From positions 1 to 34,653 of the forward strand of contig NZ_JAIXST010000329.1 of assembly GCF_027484545.1 (NCBI RefSeq): 34,653 nucleotides of DNA. Direction: 5' to 3'. This stretch comes from Runella sp. (GTDB taxonomy: Bacteria; Bacteroidota; Bacteroidia; Cytophagales; Spirosomataceae). Each line of letters begins with the position of its first letter. The stretch's first letter is position 1. Under the pieces are notes generated by a model. The model saw only the letters and a list, made by a program, of their open reading frames with translations. It did no database searches and was not told where the DNA came from. Position numbers and translations under genes: made by a program. Positions 7,274 through 14,514 of this stretch are shown one piece after another.

Positions 7274-10171
7274 TTATTTCAACCCTAAAAAGTACTTATA
7301 CAAAAATGCAAAACGATAATTGAGATAAGCACCTGAAACGGGTATTTCTGCAACAATACCGTTTACAATCAATAAATCCTTTAACTTATCCACTTCTTTA
7401 TTTTCAATCGAAGGATTTTTTTCAATTATATCAGCCATTAATGAATCAAACTCTCGCTTTTTAAGATATATCTTTTTTAAGGCATGAGTTGGGGCGAGTT
7501 TTAAAATATGATTATGGACTATCTGCAAATCTTTATTTCCTTCTTCTTGTGCTAAATCATTGAAGTGTCGAATCACTGCTTTTTTTCTAATTTCTGATAC
7601 AATAAAATATACGGGAGGCAAGATGGGCTTAGATGAGCTATCATCCGTTTTTACTGCCTTCCCAATACCTTCCCATACTAAATCTATAAATGGACGAAGG
7701 CTAATAGTATTGTCCGCATTTTTCAGGTTATTGTAAAACCAATCATAACTGGTTCCAAATTTTGCTGTCCCACTGATGTCCGCAAATTTTCCAAAAAATG
7801 TGCTAACTAATGGCTCCAAGTATCTACCTTCAGTAGGAACATGATTCTTGATAGTAACTTCTTTAATTTCATCAATTTGAGCGGCAGGATAATCTTTATA
7901 TTGCCTCATTAAGTTATAGAATTCAGAACTGGCAGTGGAAAGTATCCATTTGAAGAAAAAAGCATAAATTTCTTCTTGTGTCCATTCCAAATCAATTGAC
8001 TGACTTTTAAGCTGTTGCTTATTCGTAATATTACCTAACTTGTTAAATAAGTCTGTACGCAAAAATATTTTAGGAAGAATGCGGTTGAAGCGGTTACTAC
8101 GCCAATAACTTACGAATGGTGCTATGACCTTATCCCAGTAAATAGGTTTACATACAAAGTCAAGCTGGTCGAATAATACTATTAAGTGTTTTTCTTGGTC
8201 TTTAAGTAAAGTATCCACTCTTTTGAGTTCATCTTCTATTTTTATGATTTGAACATCATCATTAATCAGATTCTCAAATCTTAACTTAGTAGTTGTGTCA
8301 TCTAAAATATCTTGAATGGTATTGCCTGCAAATTCACTATTAGAGAGGTACTTGCCTTTTCTAATGTCAATCATAATCACATTCCAAACATAAATGAGCC
8401 AAAAACGTTGGAAGAAGCGGTCATAGTTAATGATGTTTGCAACGTCAAAATGGGAATGAACTGTAAATAATCTATCTTTTTGAGCATCTTGCTGTAAATT
8501 AATTGCACCAGTAGAAAGGAAGAACTCGTGTTCTTTTTCGGCTTTTTCTTTCAAATTCTTTACAAAGAAATCATTTCTAAGCCCTTGATAAAACAAGGTC
8601 TTCCCAGTACCCTTACCTCCAATGATTAAAAACTTATCCGCGTTAAACACGTTATAAATTTTAGGACGGAAGTAGAATTTTTTACTGATAAACTCCTCAT
8701 CAAAAAGAATGTCATCTGCATAGGGCTTGGGATAGTCTTTATTCAAAGTCTCTAATAGCTTCTTTCTTAAACCTATACCAAAATTCGGAGATTTATTCCA
8801 ATCATATTTTGTGGTTTTTTTTAATGGCTTGTCAATAATTACATGTGTGGATAGCGCATTTTCATCTGGCTGTTGAAATGGAGTTATTTCTGTAATACTT
8901 TTATCTACATCTAAGTCAGGATTATCTTGTGCTTCTATTGTCAAATGGAGCTTTGTTATAATTCCTTCAAAAATTTGATTGTAATCACCAAAATCTTTCT
9001 CTGTGATAAGCTGTACAAAAGTATCCCGAGAATCGGCATCTATACCCATTCTTTCTAACAACGGATAGCGAGTGATTGGGAAAGACTGAAATGAAGGGAC
9101 TTGATCTAACCCTTGTATTTTTTCGGCAACTATATCGTCAATGGTCTTTGTAAATGTCTTAAATCCACGTTTATCGCCCATTGGCAATATTGAGTTAGCC
9201 AAAACCACATCAAATTTCTTTTGAATTTTTAATGTATAATTTAAGAAATAGTAAAGACCAGGTAAAGTTTGTTCACTACTTCCAAAGAAAGCAACTACTA
9301 ACTGCGATAAATCAAAGGCTGCAATACCAAAAATATCATTGAACCCTGTACGGCTATCAATTAAAATAACATCCGGTTGATATTTTTTATCAATTTCAGC
9401 GATAAGGTCTTGAAAGGCGTTTGAAAAATTGTGTTCGTTAGCAATATCTATACGAGCCAAAGCTTCTAAGTAGTGTTGTAGGTGAGTAGGGGCGTTAGAA
9501 GCTTCACTAATTGGGTTTGTACTTACGTTGCCCGCCGGCATCACATAGATTGTCCCTTCGCCTGAAAAATCTTTATCTACTTCTAAAATATAATTTTCAA
9601 GGTCAGGTGTATTATCTTGGGCTTGTTTATCAATAAGATATTCTACAAATCCACTCCTGTTTTCCAAACGTTCAGCACTCAAATCAAAAAAATTATTAAA
9701 CCCGGGAGCTTCTAAATCACAATCTATCATCACTACTTTTTTCTTGTAGTGCATGGCATAATAGGATGCAAATGAGGCTAATGTCGTAGTTCGCCCCATA
9801 CCGCCTTTATAGCTGTAAAAAGTGATAACAGGAGGTAATTTTCTGTCTTCTTGAACTGTGTTTACCTCATCTAATAACGAGTGAAAGCGATATTTTAAAC
9901 CATAGTTTACTTTCTCAGTATTGTTTGTAAAAATATGCTCTAAGAAAGGATCATTTTCGACTTCCTCGTTATCATAAACCAGAACATTGATTTTGAATCC
10001 TTGTGTATGAGGTTTAAGAATACTTTCGATTGGCGAATTTTTGGGTGCTTTTATATAAACATCAAGTTCAATATTTAGACGTACAAATATTTTGTAGTCT
10101 GTAATAGAGCGTTTTAGTTCCTTGTCAAGAACTTGTGAAATTTCGGTAATTTTTGAAAATATAGGAAGCAT
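7274..10171 (-). CDS. Double NTPase: KGGVGR-type ParA-like domain plus second P-loop ATPase domain
   Basis: This 965-residue protein has no signal peptide or obvious membrane segment. Residues 1-110 are an uncharacterised N-terminal region. Residues ~114-410 are a ParA/MinD-like (SIMIBI) domain: the deviant Walker A KGGMGRTT (122-129) has Arg where ParA has Lys, followed by VVMIDCDLEAPG (146-157) and the Walker B-like VILIDSRTG (268-276). This is the KGGVGR variant known from conflict-system NTPases. Residues ~470-760 hold a second ATPase domain: Walker A GGKGTGKT (518-525), Walker B LIVLFDQLD (663-671) and a sensor-like KIFLRTDLF (702-710), resembling Sll1717/KAP-like P-loop ATPases. The C-terminal ~200 residues are alpha-helical and unassigned. 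It starts 4 bp after the HEPN-like stop, so the two are almost certainly co-translated. The gene is clearly AT-richer than its flanks, suggesting transfer. Confidence 0.85.
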   Translation of the reverse strand: MLPIFSKITEISQVLDKELKRSITDYKIFVRLNIELDVYIKAPKNSPIESILKPHTQGFKINVLVYDNEEVENDPFLEHIFTNNTEKVNYGLKYRFHSLLDEVNTVQEDRKLPPVITFYSYKGGMGRTTTLASFASYYAMHYKKKVVMIDCDLEAPGFNNFFDLSAERLENRSGFVEYLIDKQAQDNTPDLENYILEVDKDFSGEGTIYVMPAGNVSTNPISEASNAPTHLQHYLEALARIDIANEHNFSNAFQDLIAEIDKKYQPDVILIDSRTGFNDIFGIAAFDLSQLVVAFFGSSEQTLPGLYYFLNYTLKIQKKFDVVLANSILPMGDKRGFKTFTKTIDDIVAEKIQGLDQVPSFQSFPITRYPLLERMGIDADSRDTFVQLITEKDFGDYNQIFEGIITKLHLTIEAQDNPDLDVDKSITEITPFQQPDENALSTHVIIDKPLKKTTKYDWNKSPNFGIGLRKKLLETLNKDYPKPYADDILFDEEFISKKFYFRPKIYNVFNADKFLIIGGKGTGKTLFYQGLRNDFFVKNLKEKAEKEHEFFLSTGAINLQQDAQKDRLFTVHSHFDVANIINYDRFFQRFWLIYVWNVIMIDIRKGKYLSNSEFAGNTIQDILDDTTTKLRFENLINDDVQIIKIEDELKRVDTLLKDQEKHLIVLFDQLDFVCKPIYWDKVIAPFVSYWRSNRFNRILPKIFLRTDLFNKLGNITNKQQLKSQSIDLEWTQEEIYAFFFKWILSTASSEFYNLMRQYKDYPAAQIDEIKEVTIKNHVPTEGRYLEPLVSTFFGKFADISGTAKFGTSYDWFYNNLKNADNTISLRPFIDLVWEGIGKAVKTDDSSSKPILPPVYFIVSEIRKKAVIRHFNDLAQEEGNKDLQIVHNHILKLAPTHALKKIYLKKREFDSLMADIIEKNPSIENKEVDKLKDLLIVNGIVAEIPVSGAYLNYRFAFLYKYFLGLK

Positions 10172-10175
10172 AATT

Positions 10176-10739
10176 TTACGCTACGGTTAAAAGTTGGATG
10201 TAAACTTGTTCAGTCAATTCGACAAATTCCTCAATATCTGATTGGGAAAATGGGGTAGTTGTTTCATAACGAAGTTCTGGCCGCCAGTGATTGTTATTCC
10301 GTATGCCAGCAAATCTATCGAAAATCATTCTTTCCATTGTCGGAGAAATACTTATACTTCTATCTATAAGAGGAACGGAGTGCCCGCCAGGAAGTAGATT
10401 TTGTAATAACTGTATATTTTTGTGGAATTTATGTTGCTGTATAAAATATCTAAATCTGAAAGTTGTTCCACGAGGATTCTTATAAAATGATATACTATTT
10501 GCAGTATCTTGTAATGTATCAACTTCTGACATTGATGAAAATCCTACTCTTTTATAAATCGCATAATTAATTACACATTCAAGTGTATAACCTGAAAGAT
10601 AGAAAATATTATGAAGCAAGGCTTCTTTTTTCTTTTGTGAAAGTGAGGTAGTCCCATGATAAAATTTAAGCCCATGTAGTGCGGTTTTACAGGCGTTTAG
10701 ATGTTTTAAGGCTGCGTCTTTGTATTGAGTGTAAAGCAT
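10176..10739 (-). CDS. HEPN-like domain protein
   Basis: A 187-residue, mostly helical protein. Three blocks fit HEPN-type helical bundles: NIFYLSGYTLECVINYAIYK (about 44-63), HKFHKNIQLLQNLL (about 102-115) and NNHWRPELRYE (about 149-159), matching the (A/S)GY..EC..., H.L..L and W.P.LRY pattern seen in many HEPN proteins of mobile and defence loci. The canonical RNase motif R-X4-6-H is not evident: the nearest arginine to H151 leaves only three residues between them. It may be a non-catalytic or divergent HEPN. It sits between an MNT nucleotidyltransferase gene (71-bp gap) and the double ATPase (4-bp gap) on one strand. The assignment is by pattern only. Confidence 0.6.
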   Translation of the reverse strand: MLYTQYKDAALKHLNACKTALHGLKFYHGTTSLSQKKKEALLHNIFYLSGYTLECVINYAIYKRVGFSSMSEVDTLQDTANSISFYKNPRGTTFRFRYFIQQHKFHKNIQLLQNLLPGGHSVPLIDRSISISPTMERMIFDRFAGIRNNNHWRPELRYETTTPFSQSDIEEFVELTEQVYIQLLTVA

Positions 10740-10784
10740 CGGAATTTACTCTGAGGTTTTAAATTTTCTGCGCCAAAATTTGGA

Positions 10785-10815
10785 TAGGTTTTCATAGTTT
10801 AAAACCTAAACTATG
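10785..10815. repeat. Two interleaved inverted repeats between MNT and HEPN-like genes
   Basis: IR-a: TAGGTTTT (10785-10792) with AAAACCTA (10801-10808). IR-b: CATAGTTT (10793-10800) with AAACTATG (10808-10815). Both are perfect 8-bp pairs, and the arms alternate a-b-a'-b', sharing one base at 10808. The element covers the stop codon of the MNT gene and lies about 45 bp upstream of the HEPN-like start. As RNA the two hairpins would be mutually exclusive or pseudoknotted; as DNA it could be an operator. Confidence 0.7.
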
Positions 10816-11107
10816 CTTCATGAATCAATCTTTTCTCCTTATCAATAGCAGGTTTAATATACGGCGATAGACCGTCGGTGGCTACCAAATCCACTTTTCT
10901 TGAAAGAAGTTTTTCTAAGGCTTCCATGATTTTGATGTATTCAATCATACCTACTATTTTGGTATCATCCAATTCTACCAAAATGTCAATGTCGCTGGTT
11001 GGAGTAAGTTCCTGCCGCACCACAGAGCCAAATAAATAAGCTCTTTTAATGGGCTTGTCTTTCCAAAAGCCTTTGAGTTTTGTTTTTATACTTTTTACAG
11101 TTTCCAT
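10811..11107 (-). CDS. MNT-domain nucleotidyltransferase (MntA-like antitoxin family)
   Basis: A 98-residue minimal nucleotidyltransferase. It keeps the full active-site signature GS-X10-D-X-D (G27, S28, D39, D41 in FGSVV...SDIDILV) and a likely third acidic residue at D73 (RKVDLVA). The family transfers nucleotides; in HepT/MntA toxin-antitoxin pairs the MNT protein AMPylates and silences its HEPN partner. There is no HepT (DUF86) gene directly adjoining, but a HEPN-like gene follows 71 bp downstream on the same strand, so that may be the partner. The VapC-like gene lies 33 bp upstream. Confidence 0.85.
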   Translation of the reverse strand: METVKSIKTKLKGFWKDKPIKRAYLFGSVVRQELTPTSDIDILVELDDTKIVGMIEYIKIMEALEKLLSRKVDLVATDGLSPYIKPAIDKEKRLIHEA

Positions 11108-11140
11108 GAGCGGTTATTTTCTAAGCCACGCCTTTTGAGG

Positions 11141-11506
11141 TTAACTTATTGGATTAAAAAGCTTTATGCCTTCTATTTTTTCAAAATCGACAATATTATT
11201 AGTATTGAGTTCGGCGTTGTAAAGTAGCGCAGTAGCGGCTATCAGAGCGTCGCCAAGGGAGTATTTGCGCTGTTGCTTTAATGAAACCGCAATGTCTATT
11301 ACATTTTGGTCAACGGGTAATAGAGTTACAACGTCAAAAACACTCTCAAAAAAACGCCGCTCCCCTTCGGTTAATTTATGGTAACCCAATATTTCGGCTT
11401 TTGAAATAACAGATATGCGGACTTCTTCCGAAAACAGCAAAGGCCGTAAATACTCAAATTCATCTTTCGCTGCGTAAATAATGATGTTAGAATCAATTAA
11501 TTTCAT
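11141..11506 (-). CDS. VapC-like PIN-domain toxin
   Basis: A 121-residue PIN-domain protein with the expected acidic residues: D5 (KLIDSNIII), E38 (SKAEILGY), D86 (YSLGDALIAATAL) and D107 (NIVDFEKI). These four make up the Mg2+-dependent RNase site of VapC toxins. The ATG at 11506 overlaps the antitoxin stop by four bases (ATGA), the standard antitoxin-first layout. All catalytic positions appear intact, so the toxin is probably functional. Confidence 0.87.
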   Translation of the reverse strand: MKLIDSNIIIYAAKDEFEYLRPLLFSEEVRISVISKAEILGYHKLTEGERRFFESVFDVVTLLPVDQNVIDIAVSLKQQRKYSLGDALIAATALLYNAELNTNNIVDFEKIEGIKLFNPIS

Positions 11507-11730
11507 TCGGCTCTAAAAGGGTGTTTTCTGTCTTTACGAGCCTGTTTTACGTGTTTTTGCATTTTGGCGGCATCTAACGTATTTGCTCCGCGCATGATAA
11601 TTTCTTTCGCACGTTCATGTTTTGTAACTTCGTCAGCATCCACCTGAAAAGGCACCTGTAAACGATTGAGTAGTTCCACAAGCCATTGAGCTTCGGCCTC
11701 GTTGGGTAGGTTGATGGTTATTTGTGTCAT
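11503..11730 (-). CDS. VapB-like antitoxin
   Basis: A 75-residue protein starting at ATG 11730; a TTG seven codons upstream is possible but less likely. The N-terminus TQITINLPNEAEAQWLVELL looks like a ribbon-helix-helix-like or related dimerisation element, and the C-terminus is rich in Lys/Arg (KHVKQARKDRKHPF), the part expected to contact its toxin. It overlaps the PIN toxin start by four bases. No specific antitoxin family is recognised; the role comes mainly from position and size. Confidence 0.7.
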   Translation of the reverse strand: MTQITINLPNEAEAQWLVELLNRLQVPFQVDADEVTKHERAKEIIMRGANTLDAAKMQKHVKQARKDRKHPFRAE

Positions 11731-11762
11731 CGCTCTATTATTTTTACCCAAATATACAGATT

Positions 11763-13118
11763 TTAGTTATTGTTCGGCGTTCGCCACGTCAGCACTTGCT
11801 GACGGGCGCGGGTCACGGCTGTGTAGGCGTAACGGTGGTCATTGGGGCGCATCCAAGGGTGCAAAATCACCTCATCCCACTCGCCGCCTTGGGCTTTGTG
11901 GCAGGTAAGGGCGTGGCCGTAGCGCAGACGCAACGCACCCACAAACTCATCGTTCCACGGGTAGGGGTCTTTCCTAAATACCGCATTGTGCTTCATACGA
12001 TCGGCTACGAGGGTGCGGAGGGCATCGCCCGCAATGAGTCCGCGATCTGAGCGCAGGGCATCAAGCATTACCCAATTCGTAACGCTAAACGGCTGGTTTT
12101 GAAAGTCTTGCAGTTGAAGCGTTATTTTCGTAAAAGTCAGTTCAGCCACGCGACGGGTTTCGCTTACATCCGTTACCAACGCCATGTCGCCATTGACCAA
12201 CTGACGTCCTTCGACGGTTGCGTTTTCGTTAATCATCACCAAGTCGCCTACCGAAATTGTTCCCGTTAACCGTAAAGATTCACGTACTTTGGCATTAAAC
12301 CAATTGACATTTTGGTGACTGTTGGCTATCATCACTACACGGTCGAGTTGCTGCGGACTATACTTTTTGCAGTAATAAGTCAAAGCCGCAGTAACGTTAT
12401 AAAGCTCAAACAGGGGTAGTTTGCCCAAAGCTTTTCCTGCTTGAAAACCCTCCCGAATGTCCGTGGCGAGGTTCAGCACCCGTGAGCCTTCCGTTTGGCG
12501 TTTTACTTCGTTGAGTTCCGCAACTTGTATATCAAGTCGGTACGTTTGGCGTAAATAACTTGCCTCCAATGCGACCGATTCCCCGTGGATGGGTTTCAAT
12601 TGGTAAGCATCACCCACAAAAATCAACTTATTCCGTGGATTGCTGGCTTTTGCGTAACGCACGAGATCGTGAAGGGGTGAGTTGGGCGTGCAAAACATCC
12701 CCTCGTGGTCGTTTTCGTCGCTCAACATAGAGGCTTCGTCCACGATAAAAATACTGTAAGGGGTAGCTTCCACCTCGCGCAAACGCATATAGACTCGTTC
12801 ATCGTCTAAGTCTGCCTTTTGTGGGCTTGGCACGTAGAGGGTATGATGCAACGTATGCGCTGCTACTTGGGTTTTATGGCTCAACACCTTGGCCGCACGA
12901 CCCGTAGGGGCTGTCAGGTAAAACGGCGTTTGTTGCTGATTGAGAAAATCAACCAAAGCCTTCATCAAAGAAGTTTTTCCCGTACCCGCTGCTCCGCGCA
13001 AAATAAACGCATCGGCCACACAATCGGGTGAAACGAACTCTTCCAATAAATACAGTGCGTGAGCTTGTTGGCGCGTTGCTTCAAAGGGCAGGAGGTCGAA
13101 GATAGTGGTTGCAGTCAT
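11763..13118 (-). CDS. RecD-like superfamily 1 DNA helicase
   Basis: A 451-residue SF1B-type helicase: Walker A GAAGTGKT (42-49), motif Ia LTAPTGRAAKVL (68-79), Walker B IVDEASML (125-132), motif III LIFVGDAYQLKPI, a later LTCHKAQGGEWDEVIL block and motif VI YTAVTRARQQVL near the C-terminus. This is a compact RecD2/Pif1-type core with the UvrD-like C-terminal block and no N-terminal extension, shorter than full RecD2 (about 700-800 residues). It probably translocates 5'-3' on single-stranded DNA. It diverges from a WYL regulator over 95 bp; on the other side the VapB-like start lies 32 bp past its stop. It can be a general repair helicase or part of the island. Confidence 0.88.
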   Translation of the reverse strand: MTATTIFDLLPFEATRQQAHALYLLEEFVSPDCVADAFILRGAAGTGKTSLMKALVDFLNQQQTPFYLTAPTGRAAKVLSHKTQVAAHTLHHTLYVPSPQKADLDDERVYMRLREVEATPYSIFIVDEASMLSDENDHEGMFCTPNSPLHDLVRYAKASNPRNKLIFVGDAYQLKPIHGESVALEASYLRQTYRLDIQVAELNEVKRQTEGSRVLNLATDIREGFQAGKALGKLPLFELYNVTAALTYYCKKYSPQQLDRVVMIANSHQNVNWFNAKVRESLRLTGTISVGDLVMINENATVEGRQLVNGDMALVTDVSETRRVAELTFTKITLQLQDFQNQPFSVTNWVMLDALRSDRGLIAGDALRTLVADRMKHNAVFRKDPYPWNDEFVGALRLRYGHALTCHKAQGGEWDEVILHPWMRPNDHRYAYTAVTRARQQVLTWRTPNNN

Positions 13119-13125
13119 AACGGTG

Positions 13126-13151
13126 AGCGGCTTTTGGTTTTGGAAGCCGCT
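13126..13151. promoter_or_regulatory. Hairpin in the divergent WYL/helicase control region
   Basis: AGCGGCTT (13126-13133) and AAGCCGCT (13144-13151) form a perfect 8-bp GC-rich stem around a 10-base loop. It lies 7 bp upstream of the helicase ATG, so it would be in the helicase mRNA leader close to the ribosome site, and it overlaps the possible -33 box of the WYL gene. It could be a WYL-protein operator or a translation-limiting hairpin. Confidence 0.5.
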
Positions 13152-13169
13152 GCAAAAGTCATACCTTTA
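13139..13169 (+). promoter_or_regulatory. Candidate Bacteroidota-type promoter of the WYL gene
   Basis: TTTG (13139-13142), a 19-bp spacer, then TACCTTTA (13162-13169), one mismatch from the TAnnTTTG -7 consensus. The WYL start is at 13214, leaving a leader of roughly 40 bases. Confidence 0.35.
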
Positions 13170-13213
13170 ACGGCAGAGTTAGTTCCGTCATTGATAATTT
13201 CTAAAAAAATCTC

Positions 13214-14170
13214 ATGGATAAAAAACGCTTAGAGCGACTGTTTGCCATTCATCAAAAGCTGCGTACCATGCAGGCGTATAACGCCCAAACGTTGATTGAG
13301 GCCATTGCCGAAAAAGTGGAGCAACACATTTCGGACCGAACGTTGCGCGATGATATTCAGGATTTGCGGGATATGGGGGCTGAAATCCCCAAACGAGCTA
13401 AAAGCTACCGTTATGTGGTGCCTTTTTCTTTTTTGGAAAAATTGGACGACAGCTATTACGGCTCGCTCAACGAAGCGGTGGCATTGCTGCGGCAGGTTTC
13501 CAAAACGAAGGAGTTTTTGGGGTTGGAAGATATTTTGCTGCGTTTGGAGCAACGTCTGTCGCTTACCGAGGCAGAGAAAAATGCGACTATTGCCTTTGAA
13601 GTGATAGAATTAAAAGGAAAGGAGCATTTGCCTAAATTGTATCAAGCGATTCAGAACCGGCGATTTATACGCGTTGATTATGAACCTTTTGGAAAGCCGA
13701 TTTACCAAAGGCACATTTTCCCGTTGTTGCTCAAAGAATACAACAATCGTTGGTTTTTGATTGGATGGGAGAACGGCAAAAATGACATTCAAAATTTACC
13801 CCTCGACCGCATTGAAAACTTCCACGAAACCCACGAAGTTTTTGGATACGATACCTATTTCGATTGGCGAGAGCGCTTCAAAAATATGATTGGGACTACG
13901 CTTGAAGGTACGTTGGAAACCGTTCGCCTGCGATTCAGTGAAAGTCGTTTTCCGTATGTGATGACCAAAAAACTGCATCACAGTCAGGAACTTGTGGAAG
14001 AACGGATGATTTCCATTCGGGTCTATACCAACCGTGAACTGATTGCCAAAATTCTTGAATTTGGGGCGGATGTAGAAGTGCTTGAACCTGTCATATTACG
14101 CCAAAAAATAGCCGAGATTTTAGAAAAAGCCTCGGCAAAATATGGGGAAGGGAATGCTGCGATTTCATAA
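13214..14170 (+). CDS. WYL-domain transcriptional regulator
   Basis: A 318-residue protein with an N-terminal helical DNA-binding region (about 1-65, including ISDRTLRDDIQDLRDMGAEI, a DeoR/HTH_11-like winged helix) and a WYL domain (about 135-225: YQAIQNRRFIRVDYEPFG, then FPLLLKEYNNRWFLIGWENG, then LPLDRIENF). The C-terminal part (VRLRFSESRFPYV...) fits the WCX extension. WYL domains bind nucleic-acid or nucleotide ligands, and such regulators (for example BrxR and CapW) often control defence loci. Here it diverges from the RecD-like helicase at the edge of the conflict-gene island, so control of the helicase, or the island, is a reasonable inference. Confidence 0.9.
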   Translation: MDKKRLERLFAIHQKLRTMQAYNAQTLIEAIAEKVEQHISDRTLRDDIQDLRDMGAEIPKRAKSYRYVVPFSFLEKLDDSYYGSLNEAVALLRQVSKTKEFLGLEDILLRLEQRLSLTEAEKNATIAFEVIELKGKEHLPKLYQAIQNRRFIRVDYEPFGKPIYQRHIFPLLLKEYNNRWFLIGWENGKNDIQNLPLDRIENFHETHEVFGYDTYFDWRERFKNMIGTTLEGTLETVRLRFSESRFPYVMTKKLHHSQELVEERMISIRVYTNRELIAKILEFGADVEVLEPVILRQKIAEILEKASAKYGEGNAAIS

Positions 14171-14178
14171 CGGTGCAG

Positions 14179-14514
14179 CTAAAATATTTCTAAAAGGCCA
14201 TAACTATCGGAAACATAAAACTGCTCAATATCAAACATTTTTAACAGGATTGCATCGGTAATTGATTGGGTAGAAGAGTTGCCCAAACGTAAGACAATTA
14301 CTTTTGGCGGAAATCCATAGAGGTTAGACAAATCTTCAAAATCTTCATCAAAAGTTACGATAACAAAACCGTTTTCCTTCGCATATTTCCAGATGTTTGC
14401 GTCGGATGGAGGTATTTCTAAACTGGTTCGGCTCACATGCAGGCAATCAGGAATTATTTCAGCTAATTTCTTAACAATTCGATATGAAATATTCTCGTCA
14501 AAAAGGAACTTCAT
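14179..14514 (-). CDS. DUF5615 PIN-like toxin (pair 2)
   Basis: A 111-residue protein with the DUF5615 pattern: KFLFDENISYRIVKKL at the N-terminus and VIVTFDEDFEDLSNLYGFPP in the middle, followed by KVIVLRLGN. The DEN and DxDF motifs are the presumed metal-binding RNase residues. Its ATG (14514) overlaps the DUF433 stop by four bases (ATGA). It is clearly diverged from the first copy at 5887, so this is a separate module rather than a recent duplication. It converges on the WYL gene with only 8 bp between the stops. Confidence 0.85.
   Translation of the reverse strand: MKFLFDENISYRIVKKLAEIIPDCLHVSRTSLEIPPSDANIWKYAKENGFVIVTFDEDFEDLSNLYGFPPKVIVLRLGNSSTQSITDAILLKMFDIEQFYVSDSYGLLEIF

Noticed and set aside
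7274-10171. Reading the double ATPase as a plasmid-partition ParA
   Set aside because: There is no ParB or centromere-like repeat nearby, the Walker A has Arg instead of Lys, and a second ATPase domain is fused.
10176-10739. Calling the HEPN-like gene a canonical HepT (DUF86) toxin
   Set aside because: It is longer than HepT and lacks the R-X4-H-X-Y motif; only a general HEPN-like bundle can be supported.
11702-12050. Plus-strand frames opposite the helicase and VapB-like genes
   Set aside because: The helicase motif VI and C-terminus are encoded on the minus strand here; these are shadows.
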